From contig JAWXUC010000002.1 of assembly GCA_044432975.1 (NCBI GenBank), positions 1-64,000 of the forward strand: a DNA stretch of 64,000 nucleotides, read 5' to 3'. A model generated the notes under the pieces. It searched no databases. It saw nothing but the letters and a program-made list of their open reading frames with translations, and had not been told where the DNA came from. Numbering within the stretch: the stretch's first letter is position 1; each line of letters begins with the position of its first letter. A program made the translations under genes and the position numbers. The stretch comes from JAWXUC01 sp044432975 (GTDB taxonomy: Bacteria > Pseudomonadota > Alphaproteobacteria > RF32 > CAG-239). Positions 18,321 through 26,786 of the stretch are shown here, one piece after another.

Positions 18321-18368
18321 TAAAAAATAAATAAGTTTAGTTTATTTATAAAATATAAGAGAGGTAGC

Positions 18369-18761
18369 ATGATTGTTGATTTTTCAAAAAAATCTTGTTT
18401 AATTGTAGATGAAAATGAATTTTCTAGAACTTTTATTAAAAATAGTTTTAGTGATATTGGTTTTCAAACAATTAAAGATGCTTCTACAATAGAAGAGGCT
18501 ATAAATCTTTTATCTACAACTTCATTTGATATCATTAGTTTAGAACAAAAGCTTAATGCGTCTTCAGGAGTTGAATTGGCAAAAGAAATTAATAGCGGTA
18601 AATATTTAAAAAATAAAAATACACACGTTATTATAATTAGTGCAGAAAGCTCATCAGATGTTGTTAAAAACGCAAAAGATGCAGGCGTATCTTCTTATTT
18701 ATTAAAACCCGTATCTTTAGAGACTCTAAAAAAAAGAATTTCCTTTATTTTGAAAGATTAA
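18369..18761 (+). CDS. Single-domain receiver protein with Glu at the phosphoacceptor site
   Basis: A 130-residue CheY-like receiver without output domain. The acidic pair is D14/E15 and the conserved Lys is present (LLKP, K113), as is S91 at the Thr/Ser position. At the phosphoacceptor position the sequence runs DIISLEQKL, giving Glu59 instead of Asp. Glu is often phosphomimetic, so this may be a permanently on or phosphorylation-independent signalling adaptor (inference). It starts behind GAGAGG, and uppP begins 3 bases after its stop. Confidence 0.85.
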   Translation: MIVDFSKKSCLIVDENEFSRTFIKNSFSDIGFQTIKDASTIEEAINLLSTTSFDIISLEQKLNASSGVELAKEINSGKYLKNKNTHVIIISAESSSDVVKNAKDAGVSSYLLKPVSLETLKKRISFILKD

Positions 18762-18764
18762 GTA

Positions 18765-19574
18765 ATGTTAATTAACTATCACATATTATATTTAAGCATC
18801 GTTCAAAGCTTAACAGAATTTTTACCTGTTAGTTCTAGTGGACATTTAATTTTATTTCCAAAATTATTTGGTTTCAAAGACTTGGGGTTGGAAGTTGATG
18901 TAGCACTTCATTTTGGTTCTGTGCTAGCTGTTGTTATATATTTTTCAAAAATAATTACACAGATTATAAAAGATTTGTTAAAATCAAAGTTTTTATATAG
19001 CTCAAAATATTATGGAACAAAAGTTTTCTATTTAATGATTGTAGCAACAATTCCAGTTGTTATTGCAGGCTTGAGTTTGCATTTTTATGGTCAAGAAATG
19101 TTTAGATCTCAAAAATTGATTGGCTGGACTTTAATTGGTTTTGGTTTTTTATTAGGTTTTGCAGATAAAGCTTGCTTAACAATAAAAAGAATAGAACATT
19201 TGAAGTTTTTAGATGCTTTTATAATTGGCTGCGGTCAATGCTTAGCCTTAATTCCAGGGACTTCTCGCTCAGGCTCTTGCATTACTTTTTGTAGATTTAT
19301 CGGAATGGAAAGAAGAGAAGCTGCAAAATTCTCAATGTTATTATCTATTCCTGCAATTATAGGTGCTTCAGGTTTGGTGTTTTTTGAAGTCCTACAAAAT
19401 GGTGGAAGTTTTACAGTAAATATGCTTGATGCTGTTGTTTATACATTTATAGGCTCCTTGTTAGTTATTTATATTATGATGAAATGGTTAAAAAAGTCCA
19501 CATTTATGCCTTTTGTACTTTACAGAATTGTTTTAGGATGTTATCTGTTGTGTGATTCATACGGAGTATTTTAA
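18765..19574 (+). CDS. uppP: Undecaprenyl-diphosphatase
   Basis: A 269-residue integral membrane phosphatase (BacA family) that dephosphorylates undecaprenyl pyrophosphate to recycle the lipid carrier for cell-wall and polysaccharide synthesis. It has the first signature SLTEFLPVSSSGHLIL and the second PGTSRSGSC near residue 165, plus about seven hydrophobic helices. Length is typical. Its stop overlaps the fabD ATG (TAATG), linking it to fatty-acid synthesis genes. Confidence 0.96.
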   Translation: MLINYHILYLSIVQSLTEFLPVSSSGHLILFPKLFGFKDLGLEVDVALHFGSVLAVVIYFSKIITQIIKDLLKSKFLYSSKYYGTKVFYLMIVATIPVVIAGLSLHFYGQEMFRSQKLIGWTLIGFGFLLGFADKACLTIKRIEHLKFLDAFIIGCGQCLALIPGTSRSGSCITFCRFIGMERREAAKFSMLLSIPAIIGASGLVFFEVLQNGGSFTVNMLDAVVYTFIGSLLVIYIMMKWLKKSTFMPFVLYRIVLGCYLLCDSYGVF

Positions 19575-20500
19575 TGACAAATAATTGTTTTGTATTCCCA
19601 GGTCAAGGATCTCAAGTTGTTGGCATGGGAAAAGAGTTAGCAGAAAACTTTAAATCTGCACAAGATGTTTTTAATGAAGTTAATGATGCGCTGTCTTTTG
19701 ATTTATTTAAATTAATGATAGAAGGTCCCGCAGAAGAACTTAATATGACAGTTAATACACAACCAGCATTAATGGCAACATCTATGGCTGTTGTAAATGT
19801 ATTAAAAAAAGAATTTGATTATGATGTTTTAACAAATGCAAGCTTTTTAGCTGGACATTCTTTAGGTGAATATTCAGCTTGTTGTGCCGCAGGTGTTTTT
19901 AGTTTAACAGATACCGCAAAGCTTTTGAAAATAAGAGGCGAGGCTATGCAAGCTGCAGAAGCTGGCGCAATGGCTGCAATTTTAGGATTAGATATTGAAA
20001 AAGTTAGTCAATTAGCAAAAGAATCTGGCGTATATGTTGCAAATGACAACTGCCCTGGTCAAATTGTTATTTCAGGTATTGTTGAAGGTATTGATAAGGC
20101 AGTTGCTTTAGCATCTGAATTTGGCGCTAAGAGAGCAATTAAGTTGCCTGTATCAGGCGCTTTTCATAGTCCATTAATGCAAAATGCACAACAAAAAATG
20201 GGTGTTGCATTAACTGAAGTTTCTTCTAACAATCCATCTTTGCCAATAATTTCAAACGTTGTGGCAAGTGCTGTTGATAACAAAGAAGAAATTATCAAAA
20301 ATTTAACCCTCCAAGTAACAGGCTCTGTTAGATGGAGAGAATCTGTTGCCTATATGGCACAAAACAACATCACAAATATAATAGAATTAGGTTCAGGTAA
20401 AGTTTTATCAGGCTTGGTTAAAAAATGTGATGCAACTATAAACACAAGTTCTGTAGGGACGCCTGCAGATATTGAAAACTTTATAAAGGAAAATAAATAA
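19574..20500 (+). CDS. fabD: Malonyl-CoA:ACP transacylase
   Basis: A 308-residue cytosolic enzyme that moves malonyl groups from CoA to acyl carrier protein. It has FPGQGSQ at the N-terminus, the nucleophile in GHSLGEYSA (Ser about 95), the active-site His in GAFHSPLM (about 197), and the ELGSGKVLSGL tail. Length is normal. It is translationally coupled at both ends (TAATG overlaps with uppP and fabG), forming part of the FASII operon; acpP does not follow here. Confidence 0.96.
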   Translation: MTNNCFVFPGQGSQVVGMGKELAENFKSAQDVFNEVNDALSFDLFKLMIEGPAEELNMTVNTQPALMATSMAVVNVLKKEFDYDVLTNASFLAGHSLGEYSACCAAGVFSLTDTAKLLKIRGEAMQAAEAGAMAAILGLDIEKVSQLAKESGVYVANDNCPGQIVISGIVEGIDKAVALASEFGAKRAIKLPVSGAFHSPLMQNAQQKMGVALTEVSSNNPSLPIISNVVASAVDNKEEIIKNLTLQVTGSVRWRESVAYMAQNNITNIIELGSGKVLSGLVKKCDATINTSSVGTPADIENFIKENK

Positions 20501-21240
20501 TGTTTAGATTAGACGGTAAAAAAGCTCTTATCACTGGTGCTGCTGGTGGTTTGGGTGATAAAATTGCAAGAACAATGCATGCTCAAGGTGCAACTGTTAT
20601 TTTAACAGATATGCGTTTAGAACCAATGGAAAAATTGGCTGCAGAATTGGGTAATGAAAGGGTTCATGTTTTAACAGCAAACTTAACAAAATCTGAAGAA
20701 GTAGATGCAATGATTAAAACTGTTGAAGAAGATTTCGGCGGTGTTGATATCTTAATTAACAACGCAGGTTTAACAAGAGACGGTTTGTTTATGCGCATGT
20801 CAGATGAAGACTTCCAATTAGTATTAGACGTTAACTTAACAGCTGGCTTCAAAATTGCTCGTGCAGCTATCAGAGGCATGATGAAACGTAGATGGGGCAG
20901 AATCATTGGTATCGCATCAGTTGTAGGTGTTACTGGTAATGCTGGTCAAGCAAACTATGCTGCTTCTAAAGGTGGTATGATTGCAATGAACAAAACTATT
21001 GCTCAAGAAGTTGCTTCTAGAAACATTACAGTTAACTCAATTGCTCCTGGATTTATTCGTACACCAATGACAGATGTTTTGTCTGATGATGTTAAAAAAG
21101 CATTATTAAACAAAATTCCTGCTGGTTGTTTGGGTGAAGCTCAAGATATTGCAAACACAGTTGTGTTCTTATCTTCAGAAGAATCTGGATACATTACAGG
21201 TCAAACTATCAACTTAAACGGTGGTATGGCAATGATTTAA
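20500..21240 (+). CDS. fabG: 3-oxoacyl-ACP reductase
   Basis: A 246-residue short-chain dehydrogenase that reduces beta-ketoacyl-ACP with NADPH. It has the Rossmann glycine motif TGAAGGLGD at the start, NNAG, and the catalytic Ser/Tyr/Lys set in the SVVG and YAASK region (about 136-157), with the C-terminal GQTINLNGGMAM expected of FabG. Codon usage is smoother and less AT-rich than its neighbours, suggesting high expression. Its ATG overlaps the fabD stop, and a strong terminator follows. Confidence 0.95.
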   Translation: MFRLDGKKALITGAAGGLGDKIARTMHAQGATVILTDMRLEPMEKLAAELGNERVHVLTANLTKSEEVDAMIKTVEEDFGGVDILINNAGLTRDGLFMRMSDEDFQLVLDVNLTAGFKIARAAIRGMMKRRWGRIIGIASVVGVTGNAGQANYAASKGGMIAMNKTIAQEVASRNITVNSIAPGFIRTPMTDVLSDDVKKALLNKIPAGCLGEAQDIANTVVFLSSEESGYITGQTINLNGGMAMI

Positions 21241-21264
21241 GACGTTTAATTAACGTTAAAGATT

Positions 21265-21303
21265 AACAAGGCTTTAAGTTGAACTTAAGCCTTGTTTTTT
21301 ATT
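21265..21303 (+). terminator. Terminator after fabG
   Basis: Strong hairpin AACAAGGCTTTAAG / CTTAAGCCTTGTT with TTG loop region, followed by TTTTTTATT. Confidence 0.85.
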
Positions 21304-21403
21304 GTTTAAAATCAAAAAGATTGTTGACAAAAGATTGTCTGTATTATAGTCTGAAAACAAATTAAATTATTAATAAAACAAAAAACCTAAAAACCTAAAA
21401 TAT

Positions 21404-21730
21404 ATGACACGAAATCGAACTTTGTTAGCTTTTTCTGTTATCTTCTTTTCAGTATCAACATTACTAGCTTATGTGTTAAATCCTGAAGTTCAATATTTAT
21501 TTAACCAGTATCTTTTTGACACTTCTTTATTTACAAAGCTTTTATTTGTTGCCATTATAGGAGGAGTATTAGGGCTTTTGCTTTATATTTTATCTTATTT
21601 AGCATCCGCCTTAATGGTATCTTTGTTAGCTTTTGTAGCTTTTTCAATGTATGCCATACAGTTTTTAATTTTAACTCCTTTTATTATAGTTAATATTATA
21701 ATAAAAGGAGTAACAAAGAAAAAGATGTAA
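21404..21730 (+). CDS. Small membrane protein (pair member 1)
   Basis: A 108-residue protein with three predicted transmembrane helices and a basic C-terminus. After helix 1 it has LNPEVQYLFNQYLFD, matching YCFNPELRELFAIHVFD in the next gene, and a glycine-rich helix 2 in the same place, so the two are tandem paralogs. I know no family for them. There is no Shine-Dalgarno site. The leader has TTGACA (21324) and TATAGT (21345), with short 15-bp spacing. Confidence 0.6.
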   Translation: MTRNRTLLAFSVIFFSVSTLLAYVLNPEVQYLFNQYLFDTSLFTKLLFVAIIGGVLGLLLYILSYLASALMVSLLAFVAFSMYAIQFLILTPFIIVNIIIKGVTKKKM

Positions 21731-21789
21731 TATAAACTATTTATCTTTTTCTTAAACTTAAAACCAATGTATTAATAAAATATCGTATT

Positions 21790-22077
21790 ATGAGAGTGTT
21801 TTTTTCGTTTTTATTAACTTTAAGTGCTGTTTTATTTTCTTTTACAGCCTTTATTATTTATTGCTTTAATCCAGAGCTTAGAGAACTGTTTGCTATTCAT
21901 GTTTTTGATAGTAACTTCATTGTAGAAGTGTTGTCAATATCTGTATTAGGATCTTTCTTTGGCATAATATTTTTCCTAGTTGCATATTGTGCAGTTTGGT
22001 TGCTTATGCTTCCTTTTCATGTTTTAGGACTTATTTGCAAATTAATAGTATCCCAAAAAAAAAGCGTGCTGAAGTAG
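21790..22077 (+). CDS. Small membrane protein (pair member 2)
   Basis: A 95-residue protein with three hydrophobic helices and the NPELRELF...FD motif shared with its upstream neighbour. The C-terminus is basic (SQKKSVLK). The function is unknown. The leader shares TATTAATAAAA with the first gene and again lacks a Shine-Dalgarno site. It ends before a bidirectional terminator that it shares with convergent ftsK. Confidence 0.6.
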   Translation: MRVFFSFLLTLSAVLFSFTAFIIYCFNPELRELFAIHVFDSNFIVEVLSISVLGSFFGIIFFLVAYCAVWLLMLPFHVLGLICKLIVSQKKSVLK

Positions 22078-22083
22078 CATAAA

Positions 22084-22117
22084 TAAAAAGCTTGGAAAAT
22101 AATCCAAGCTTTTTATT
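22084..22117. terminator. Bidirectional terminator
   Basis: Perfect hairpin AAAAAGCTTGGA/TCCAAGCTTTTT between convergent genes, with A and T tracts at both ends. Confidence 0.85.
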
Positions 22118-24306
22118 TATAAAACTTCTCGTCTGCCCACATGGTCGGCTTGAGAAACAATTCCTTCAGTCTCCATTCTATCAATGATAGAAGCTGCTCT
22201 ATTATAGCCAATCCTAAGTTTTCTTTGAATGTAGCTTGTAGATGCCTTTTTATCCATTTGAACTATTTGAACAGCTTGTTGATACAATTCGTTTTCTCCA
22301 CCACTAGAAGCCATAGAAGAGCCGTCAAACACGGCCCCAGAATCCGCAAAATTAGTATCACCTTCAGTAATATTATTGATGTATTCAGGTTGTTTTTGAG
22401 CCTTTACAAACTCAACAATTTTTTCTACTTCACTATCTTTAACAAAACTACCATGCACACGACGAGGGCGCTGTCCCGCTGGCATATAAAGCATATCGCC
22501 CATACCAAGAAGTTGTTCTGCTCCCATTTCGTTTAAGATTGTACGGCTGTCGATTTTAGATGTTACCTGAAAACTAATACGAGTAGGGAAGTTAGATTTA
22601 ATTGTACCAGTAATAACGTCAACAGAAGGCCTTTGTGTTGCCATAATAAGGTGAATTCCCGCAGCACGGGCCATTTGCGCCAAACGTTGAATAGCCGCTT
22701 CAACATCTTTACCAGCCACAAGCATAAGATCAGCCATTTCGTCAACCACAACCACAATGTAAGGCAATGGAGATAAATCCATTATATCTTCTTCATATAT
22801 AGGAGCACCAGTAGATGGGTCAAAACCAGTTTGAACCGTGCGTTTAATAACTTCACCACTTTCTCTAAGTTCTTCTAATCTTTTGTTGTAACCCAAAATA
22901 TTTCTAACATTAAGCTTAGCCATATTTCTGTATCTGTCTTCCATTTCTTTAACCGCCCATTTAAGACCAATAACAGCCTTTGCGGGGTCTGTAATAACAG
23001 GAGTTAAAAGGTGAGGGATGTCATTATAAACAGAAAGCTCTAACATTTTAGGGTCAATCATAATCATTTTACATTCATCAGGACTCATTTTATAAATAAG
23101 AGATAAAATCATAGAGTTAATACCAACAGATTTACCAGAACCAGTAGTACCAGCAACAAGCAAGTGAGGCATTTTTGCCAAATCAGCATAAACGTTACGT
23201 CCACCAATATCTTTACCTAAAACAATGTTTAGTGCATTTTTTGTCTCGTTAAAATCATCATCTTCAACTAAAGATCGCAACCAAACAGTCTCTCTTTTCT
23301 TATTTGGCATCTCAATACCGATGGTGCTAGAATTTGTAACCACTGCGATTCTAACCGAAGATACAGACATTGAGCGAGCAATATCATCGGCCAAAGAGAT
23401 AACTCTAGCTGTTTTTGTTCCAGCAACAGGTTCTAGTTCATAAAGAGTAACAACAGGACCTTGATGATATTTTATAATAGACCCATGAACACCAAACTCA
23501 GATAGTGTTGTTTCTAATTCTTTAGCAATAATCTCTAATTCTTTGTTAGACATCAAGTTTTTAGCTTCAACTGGGCGAGATAATAGAGAAACACTTGGCT
23601 TTATATAATCAGACAATTCTTTTTTCTTAATTACAGGTTTATTTTTTACAATTTTAGCTTTTGGCTCTTTTTTAACTTTTTCTCTTTTTTCTTTTTTAAC
23701 TTTTGTTGCTTTTTTCACTTCTTTTTTAAATATTTTAGGGGCGAAAATAAATTTCAAGAATTGACCTATTAAAATAAATATTTTTCCAATTGTTATTAAG
23801 GTGTTTTTAATTCCTTTGCACCAAGATTTCATTCCAATACCACTAGCAAAATTAAAAAACAGAAAAGAAAGTACTAATAAAATTGCACAAAAAGCATGTT
23901 TTGCATTTATAGGAAGTTGAATTTTGTTAATATAAGGAGTTATGTTGCTCGCAATAATTCTACCCGCAACTCCTTCAAATTTAATATTAAATAAAGAAAA
24001 GAATGTAGATAAAAAAGTGGTTCCTAATAAAAATGATATTCCCCTAGAAATTGGCGATGGGATACTAATAAATTTAATAGCTTCACGCCCCCAACTTATA
24101 AAGCAAACAGAAAACAACATTCCAGAGATGCCAACCCATTGAAAAATAGCATAAGACTGAGAGTCTTTTTCATAAAACATCGCAATTAAAAGGCAGATTA
24201 TATTAGTAATAAATAAAACAATTAAGCCAAGCCCAATTAATTTATAGGTCAATCTTGTTATTATACTTTGTTTTTTCTTACTGTTTGTTTTTTTCTTTTT
24301 AGCCAT
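22117..24306 (-). CDS. ftsK: DNA translocase FtsK
   Basis: A 729-residue septal DNA pump that clears chromosomes at division. A basic start is followed by four to five transmembrane helices (about 20-170), a Lys-rich linker (170-225), then the alpha/beta motor with Walker A GTTGSGKS (about 385-392) and Walker B VVVVDEMADL. The C-terminal gamma winged helix (about 665-729) has IQRKLRIGYNRAASIID, the KOPS/XerD-binding module. Length is normal for the compact alphaproteobacterial form. It is transcribed alone on the minus strand. Confidence 0.96.
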   Translation of the reverse strand: MAKKKKTNSKKKQSIITRLTYKLIGLGLIVLFITNIICLLIAMFYEKDSQSYAIFQWVGISGMLFSVCFISWGREAIKFISIPSPISRGISFLLGTTFLSTFFSLFNIKFEGVAGRIIASNITPYINKIQLPINAKHAFCAILLVLSFLFFNFASGIGMKSWCKGIKNTLITIGKIFILIGQFLKFIFAPKIFKKEVKKATKVKKEKREKVKKEPKAKIVKNKPVIKKKELSDYIKPSVSLLSRPVEAKNLMSNKELEIIAKELETTLSEFGVHGSIIKYHQGPVVTLYELEPVAGTKTARVISLADDIARSMSVSSVRIAVVTNSSTIGIEMPNKKRETVWLRSLVEDDDFNETKNALNIVLGKDIGGRNVYADLAKMPHLLVAGTTGSGKSVGINSMILSLIYKMSPDECKMIMIDPKMLELSVYNDIPHLLTPVITDPAKAVIGLKWAVKEMEDRYRNMAKLNVRNILGYNKRLEELRESGEVIKRTVQTGFDPSTGAPIYEEDIMDLSPLPYIVVVVDEMADLMLVAGKDVEAAIQRLAQMARAAGIHLIMATQRPSVDVITGTIKSNFPTRISFQVTSKIDSRTILNEMGAEQLLGMGDMLYMPAGQRPRRVHGSFVKDSEVEKIVEFVKAQKQPEYINNITEGDTNFADSGAVFDGSSMASSGGENELYQQAVQIVQMDKKASTSYIQRKLRIGYNRAASIIDRMETEGIVSQADHVGRREVL

Positions 24307-24470
24307 AATATTCTCCTAGATTTTTGTATAATACAAAGCAAAGCTTAATATTTTGCTAAATTTCTATTCAAATAGCATTATATATAAAAAAAAATAATTT
24401 TTATATTGACTATAAAATTAAATTGGTTTATTAAAAGGCAAACATTAATTTATAAAAAGAGAGAAATGAA

Positions 24471-24659
24471 ATGGCTGTACCTAAAAAGAAAGTGTCTCAA
24501 TCAAGAAGAGACATGCGTAGATCTCATCATGCATTGGGTGGCAATTCTTATGTAGAATGCTCAAATTGTGGTGAATTAACACGCCCTCATAATGTTTGCC
24601 CAGCTTGTGGCACTTATGATAAAAAAGAAGTATTAGTTAAAAAAACTGATGCAGAGTAA
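24471..24659 (+). CDS. rpmF: 50S ribosomal protein L32
   Basis: A 62-residue ribosomal protein beginning MAVPKKKVSQSRRDMRR, with a zinc-ribbon of two CxxC knuckles (CSNC and CPAC). It is of the zinc-binding type. It starts behind AGAGAG and is followed 7 bases later by plsX, the rpmF-plsX-fabH order common in proteobacteria, coupling ribosome and lipid synthesis. Confidence 0.97.
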   Translation: MAVPKKKVSQSRRDMRRSHHALGGNSYVECSNCGELTRPHNVCPACGTYDKKEVLVKKTDAE

Positions 24660-24666
24660 ATAAATA

Positions 24667-25716
24667 ATGACAAGAGATGTCATAATTTCTATAGACGCTA
24701 TGGGGGGAGATAACTCCCCTCGCGTTGTTATAGAAGGCCTTGTACTTGCGGTTAAAAAGTGCCCCAATGCAAAGTTTATGCTTTTCGGTGATGAAAGTAA
24801 GATTTTTCATCTAATTGATTCCAATCCAATATTAAAAGATAAAGTAGAAGTTATCCATTCACTTGAAACAGTTTCAAATGAGGATAAACCATCGCATGTG
24901 ATTCGCAACAAAAACACTTCAATGTTTATGGCAATAGAAGCTGTAAAAAAAGGAGAAGCTAGTGTTGTTGTGTCTGCGGGAAATACTGGTGCTTTAATGG
25001 CTATATCAAAAATGCTATTAAAAACATTGCCAAAAATTTCCCGCCCTGCAATTTGCACCATAATGCCTCATCAGTTTGGCAAATATGTTATGCTAGATTT
25101 GGGCGCAAATACAGAATGTAATGCGTTAAACTTATCTCAATTTGCCTTAATGGGTGAAATATTTGCAAAAACAACTTTAGGAATAGAAAAACCAAAAGTT
25201 GCTTTGTTAAATATTGGCGCAGAAGAGATGAAAGGCAAACCTGAAATTAAGCAAGCATCTCAAATCATTAAAAATTCAAACCTTTCTATGAATTTTATTG
25301 GTTATATAGAACCTCATGAAATTCCAACAGGAAAAGCAGACGTTATTGTTGCTGATGGTTTTACAGGTAATATTGCCTTAAAATCAATAGAAGGCACAGC
25401 AAAACTTGTAATGAAATTATTGAAACAATTTATAGGTGGTTCAATTTTAGCAAAAATAGGTCTTCCATTCTTAATGCCTGCATTGTTAAAAATGAAAAAC
25501 ACTATGGACCCAAGATTATATAATGGCGCAATGTTTGTTGGCTTAAATGGCTTATCTGTAAAAAGTCATGGTGGCACAGATGCTTTAGGTTTTTCTATTG
25601 CTGTAGAAAACGCTTATAAATTAGCAAGACAAAACTTTGTTCCTAAATTAAGCGCAGAAATAGAAAAAATTGATTTAGAAGACTTAACACAAGAGATGAT
25701 TTATGACATATATTAA
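24667..25716 (+). CDS. plsX: Phosphate acyltransferase
   Basis: A 349-residue peripheral-membrane enzyme making acyl-phosphate from acyl-ACP for phospholipid synthesis. The signatures are SIDAMGGDNSP at the start, VSAGNTGALMA, LDLGANTE, GNIALKSIEG and the late SHGGTDALGF. Length is normal. The last 14 bases overlap the fabH start, so translation is coupled. Confidence 0.96.
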   Translation: MTRDVIISIDAMGGDNSPRVVIEGLVLAVKKCPNAKFMLFGDESKIFHLIDSNPILKDKVEVIHSLETVSNEDKPSHVIRNKNTSMFMAIEAVKKGEASVVVSAGNTGALMAISKMLLKTLPKISRPAICTIMPHQFGKYVMLDLGANTECNALNLSQFALMGEIFAKTTLGIEKPKVALLNIGAEEMKGKPEIKQASQIIKNSNLSMNFIGYIEPHEIPTGKADVIVADGFTGNIALKSIEGTAKLVMKLLKQFIGGSILAKIGLPFLMPALLKMKNTMDPRLYNGAMFVGLNGLSVKSHGGTDALGFSIAVENAYKLARQNFVPKLSAEIEKIDLEDLTQEMIYDIY

Positions 25717-26671
25717 AAATGCAAAAGTAACAGGCTGCGGCCATTATTTACCAAAAAAAGTTTTAACAAACGTTGATTTAGAAAAAATTGTTGATACATC
25801 AGATGAATGGATAACAACAAGAACAGGTATTAAACAAAGACAAGTTGTTGAAGATGAATTAACATCAGACTTAGCATATAATGCTGCTAAAATGGCATTA
25901 GAAAATGCTGGCGTTGGTGTTTCTGAAATAGATTTAGTAATTGTTGGTACAATTACAACAGATAATTCAACTCCTTCTACAGCTTGCTATGTTGGTAAAA
26001 AATTAGGTGTAAAAGCAGGAATCCCTTGCTTTGATTTATCAGCAGCTTGCTCAGGTTTTATGTATTCTTTACAAATGGCATCAAATATGATTAAACTAGG
26101 CCAAGCAACAAAAGCTGTTGTTATAGGCGCTGAAAGTCTGTCAAAAATCACCGATTGGACAGATAGAAATACATGTGTTTTATTTGGCGATGGCGCAGGA
26201 GCTGTTGTTTTAGAAGCAACAGATGACTTAAACGAAGGTGTTTTATTCTCAAAAATATACGCAGATCCAAGTCATACAGAATCGCTATTAACAAAAGGCG
26301 GTGTTTCATCTACTCAAAATGCTGGTATCTTATATATGGATGGTCAAGAAGTATTTAAAAGTGCCGTAACATGTTTAGTTCAAGGCGCAGAAGATGCCCT
26401 TAAAGGTGCAGGATATACAATAAATGATGTAGATTGGTTGATTTCTCATCAAGCAAACTCAAGAATCATTGATATGGTTGGCAAAAAATTAGGTATAGAA
26501 TCAGAAAAAGTAATCATGACATTAGATCATCATGGCAATACATCTGCAGCATCAATTCCTCTAGCTTTATCAGAAAGTGTTGCCGCAGGAAAAATCAAAA
26601 AAGGTGATTTAGTTCTATTAACATCAATGGGCGCAGGCTTCACTTGGGGCGGCGCATTAGTTAGAATATAA
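25703..26671 (+). CDS. fabH: 3-oxoacyl-ACP synthase III
   Basis: A 322-residue condensing enzyme that starts fatty-acid synthesis from acetyl-CoA and malonyl-ACP. The catalytic triad is visible: Cys in AACSGF (about 115), His in SHQANSRI and Asn in HHGNTSAAS. It also has DEWITTRTGI near residue 35 and a GAGFTWGG end. It follows plsX and is closed by a terminator. ihfA, which often follows in alphaproteobacteria, is absent here. Confidence 0.96.
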   Translation: MTYIKNAKVTGCGHYLPKKVLTNVDLEKIVDTSDEWITTRTGIKQRQVVEDELTSDLAYNAAKMALENAGVGVSEIDLVIVGTITTDNSTPSTACYVGKKLGVKAGIPCFDLSAACSGFMYSLQMASNMIKLGQATKAVVIGAESLSKITDWTDRNTCVLFGDGAGAVVLEATDDLNEGVLFSKIYADPSHTESLLTKGGVSSTQNAGILYMDGQEVFKSAVTCLVQGAEDALKGAGYTINDVDWLISHQANSRIIDMVGKKLGIESEKVIMTLDHHGNTSAASIPLALSESVAAGKIKKGDLVLLTSMGAGFTWGGALVRI

Positions 26672-26693
26672 TATCTTAGCTAAAAATATAAAT

Positions 26694-26724
26694 AAAAGGC
26701 AGAATTAATTTTCTGCCTTTTTTA
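26694..26724 (+). terminator. Terminator after fabH
   Basis: Hairpin AAAGGCAGAA/TTCTGCCTTT with a T tail. Confidence 0.85.
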
Positions 26725-26735
26725 TGTAAAAAAGA

Positions 26736-26764
26736 TTGACAAAAAACAATCCTTCTGCTAAATA
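26736..26764 (+). promoter_or_regulatory. Promoter of the Clp-like gene
   Basis: TTGACA (26736-26741), 17-bp spacer ending in an extended TGC, then TAAATA (26759-26764); the ATG is 23 bp later behind GGAG. Confidence 0.75.
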
Positions 26765-26786
26765 GACAAAATAACGGAGATTTAGT

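Noticed and set aside
22141..22536. Plus-strand ORF inside ftsK
   Set aside because: Antisense shadow of the conserved gamma-domain region; no ribosome site or family.
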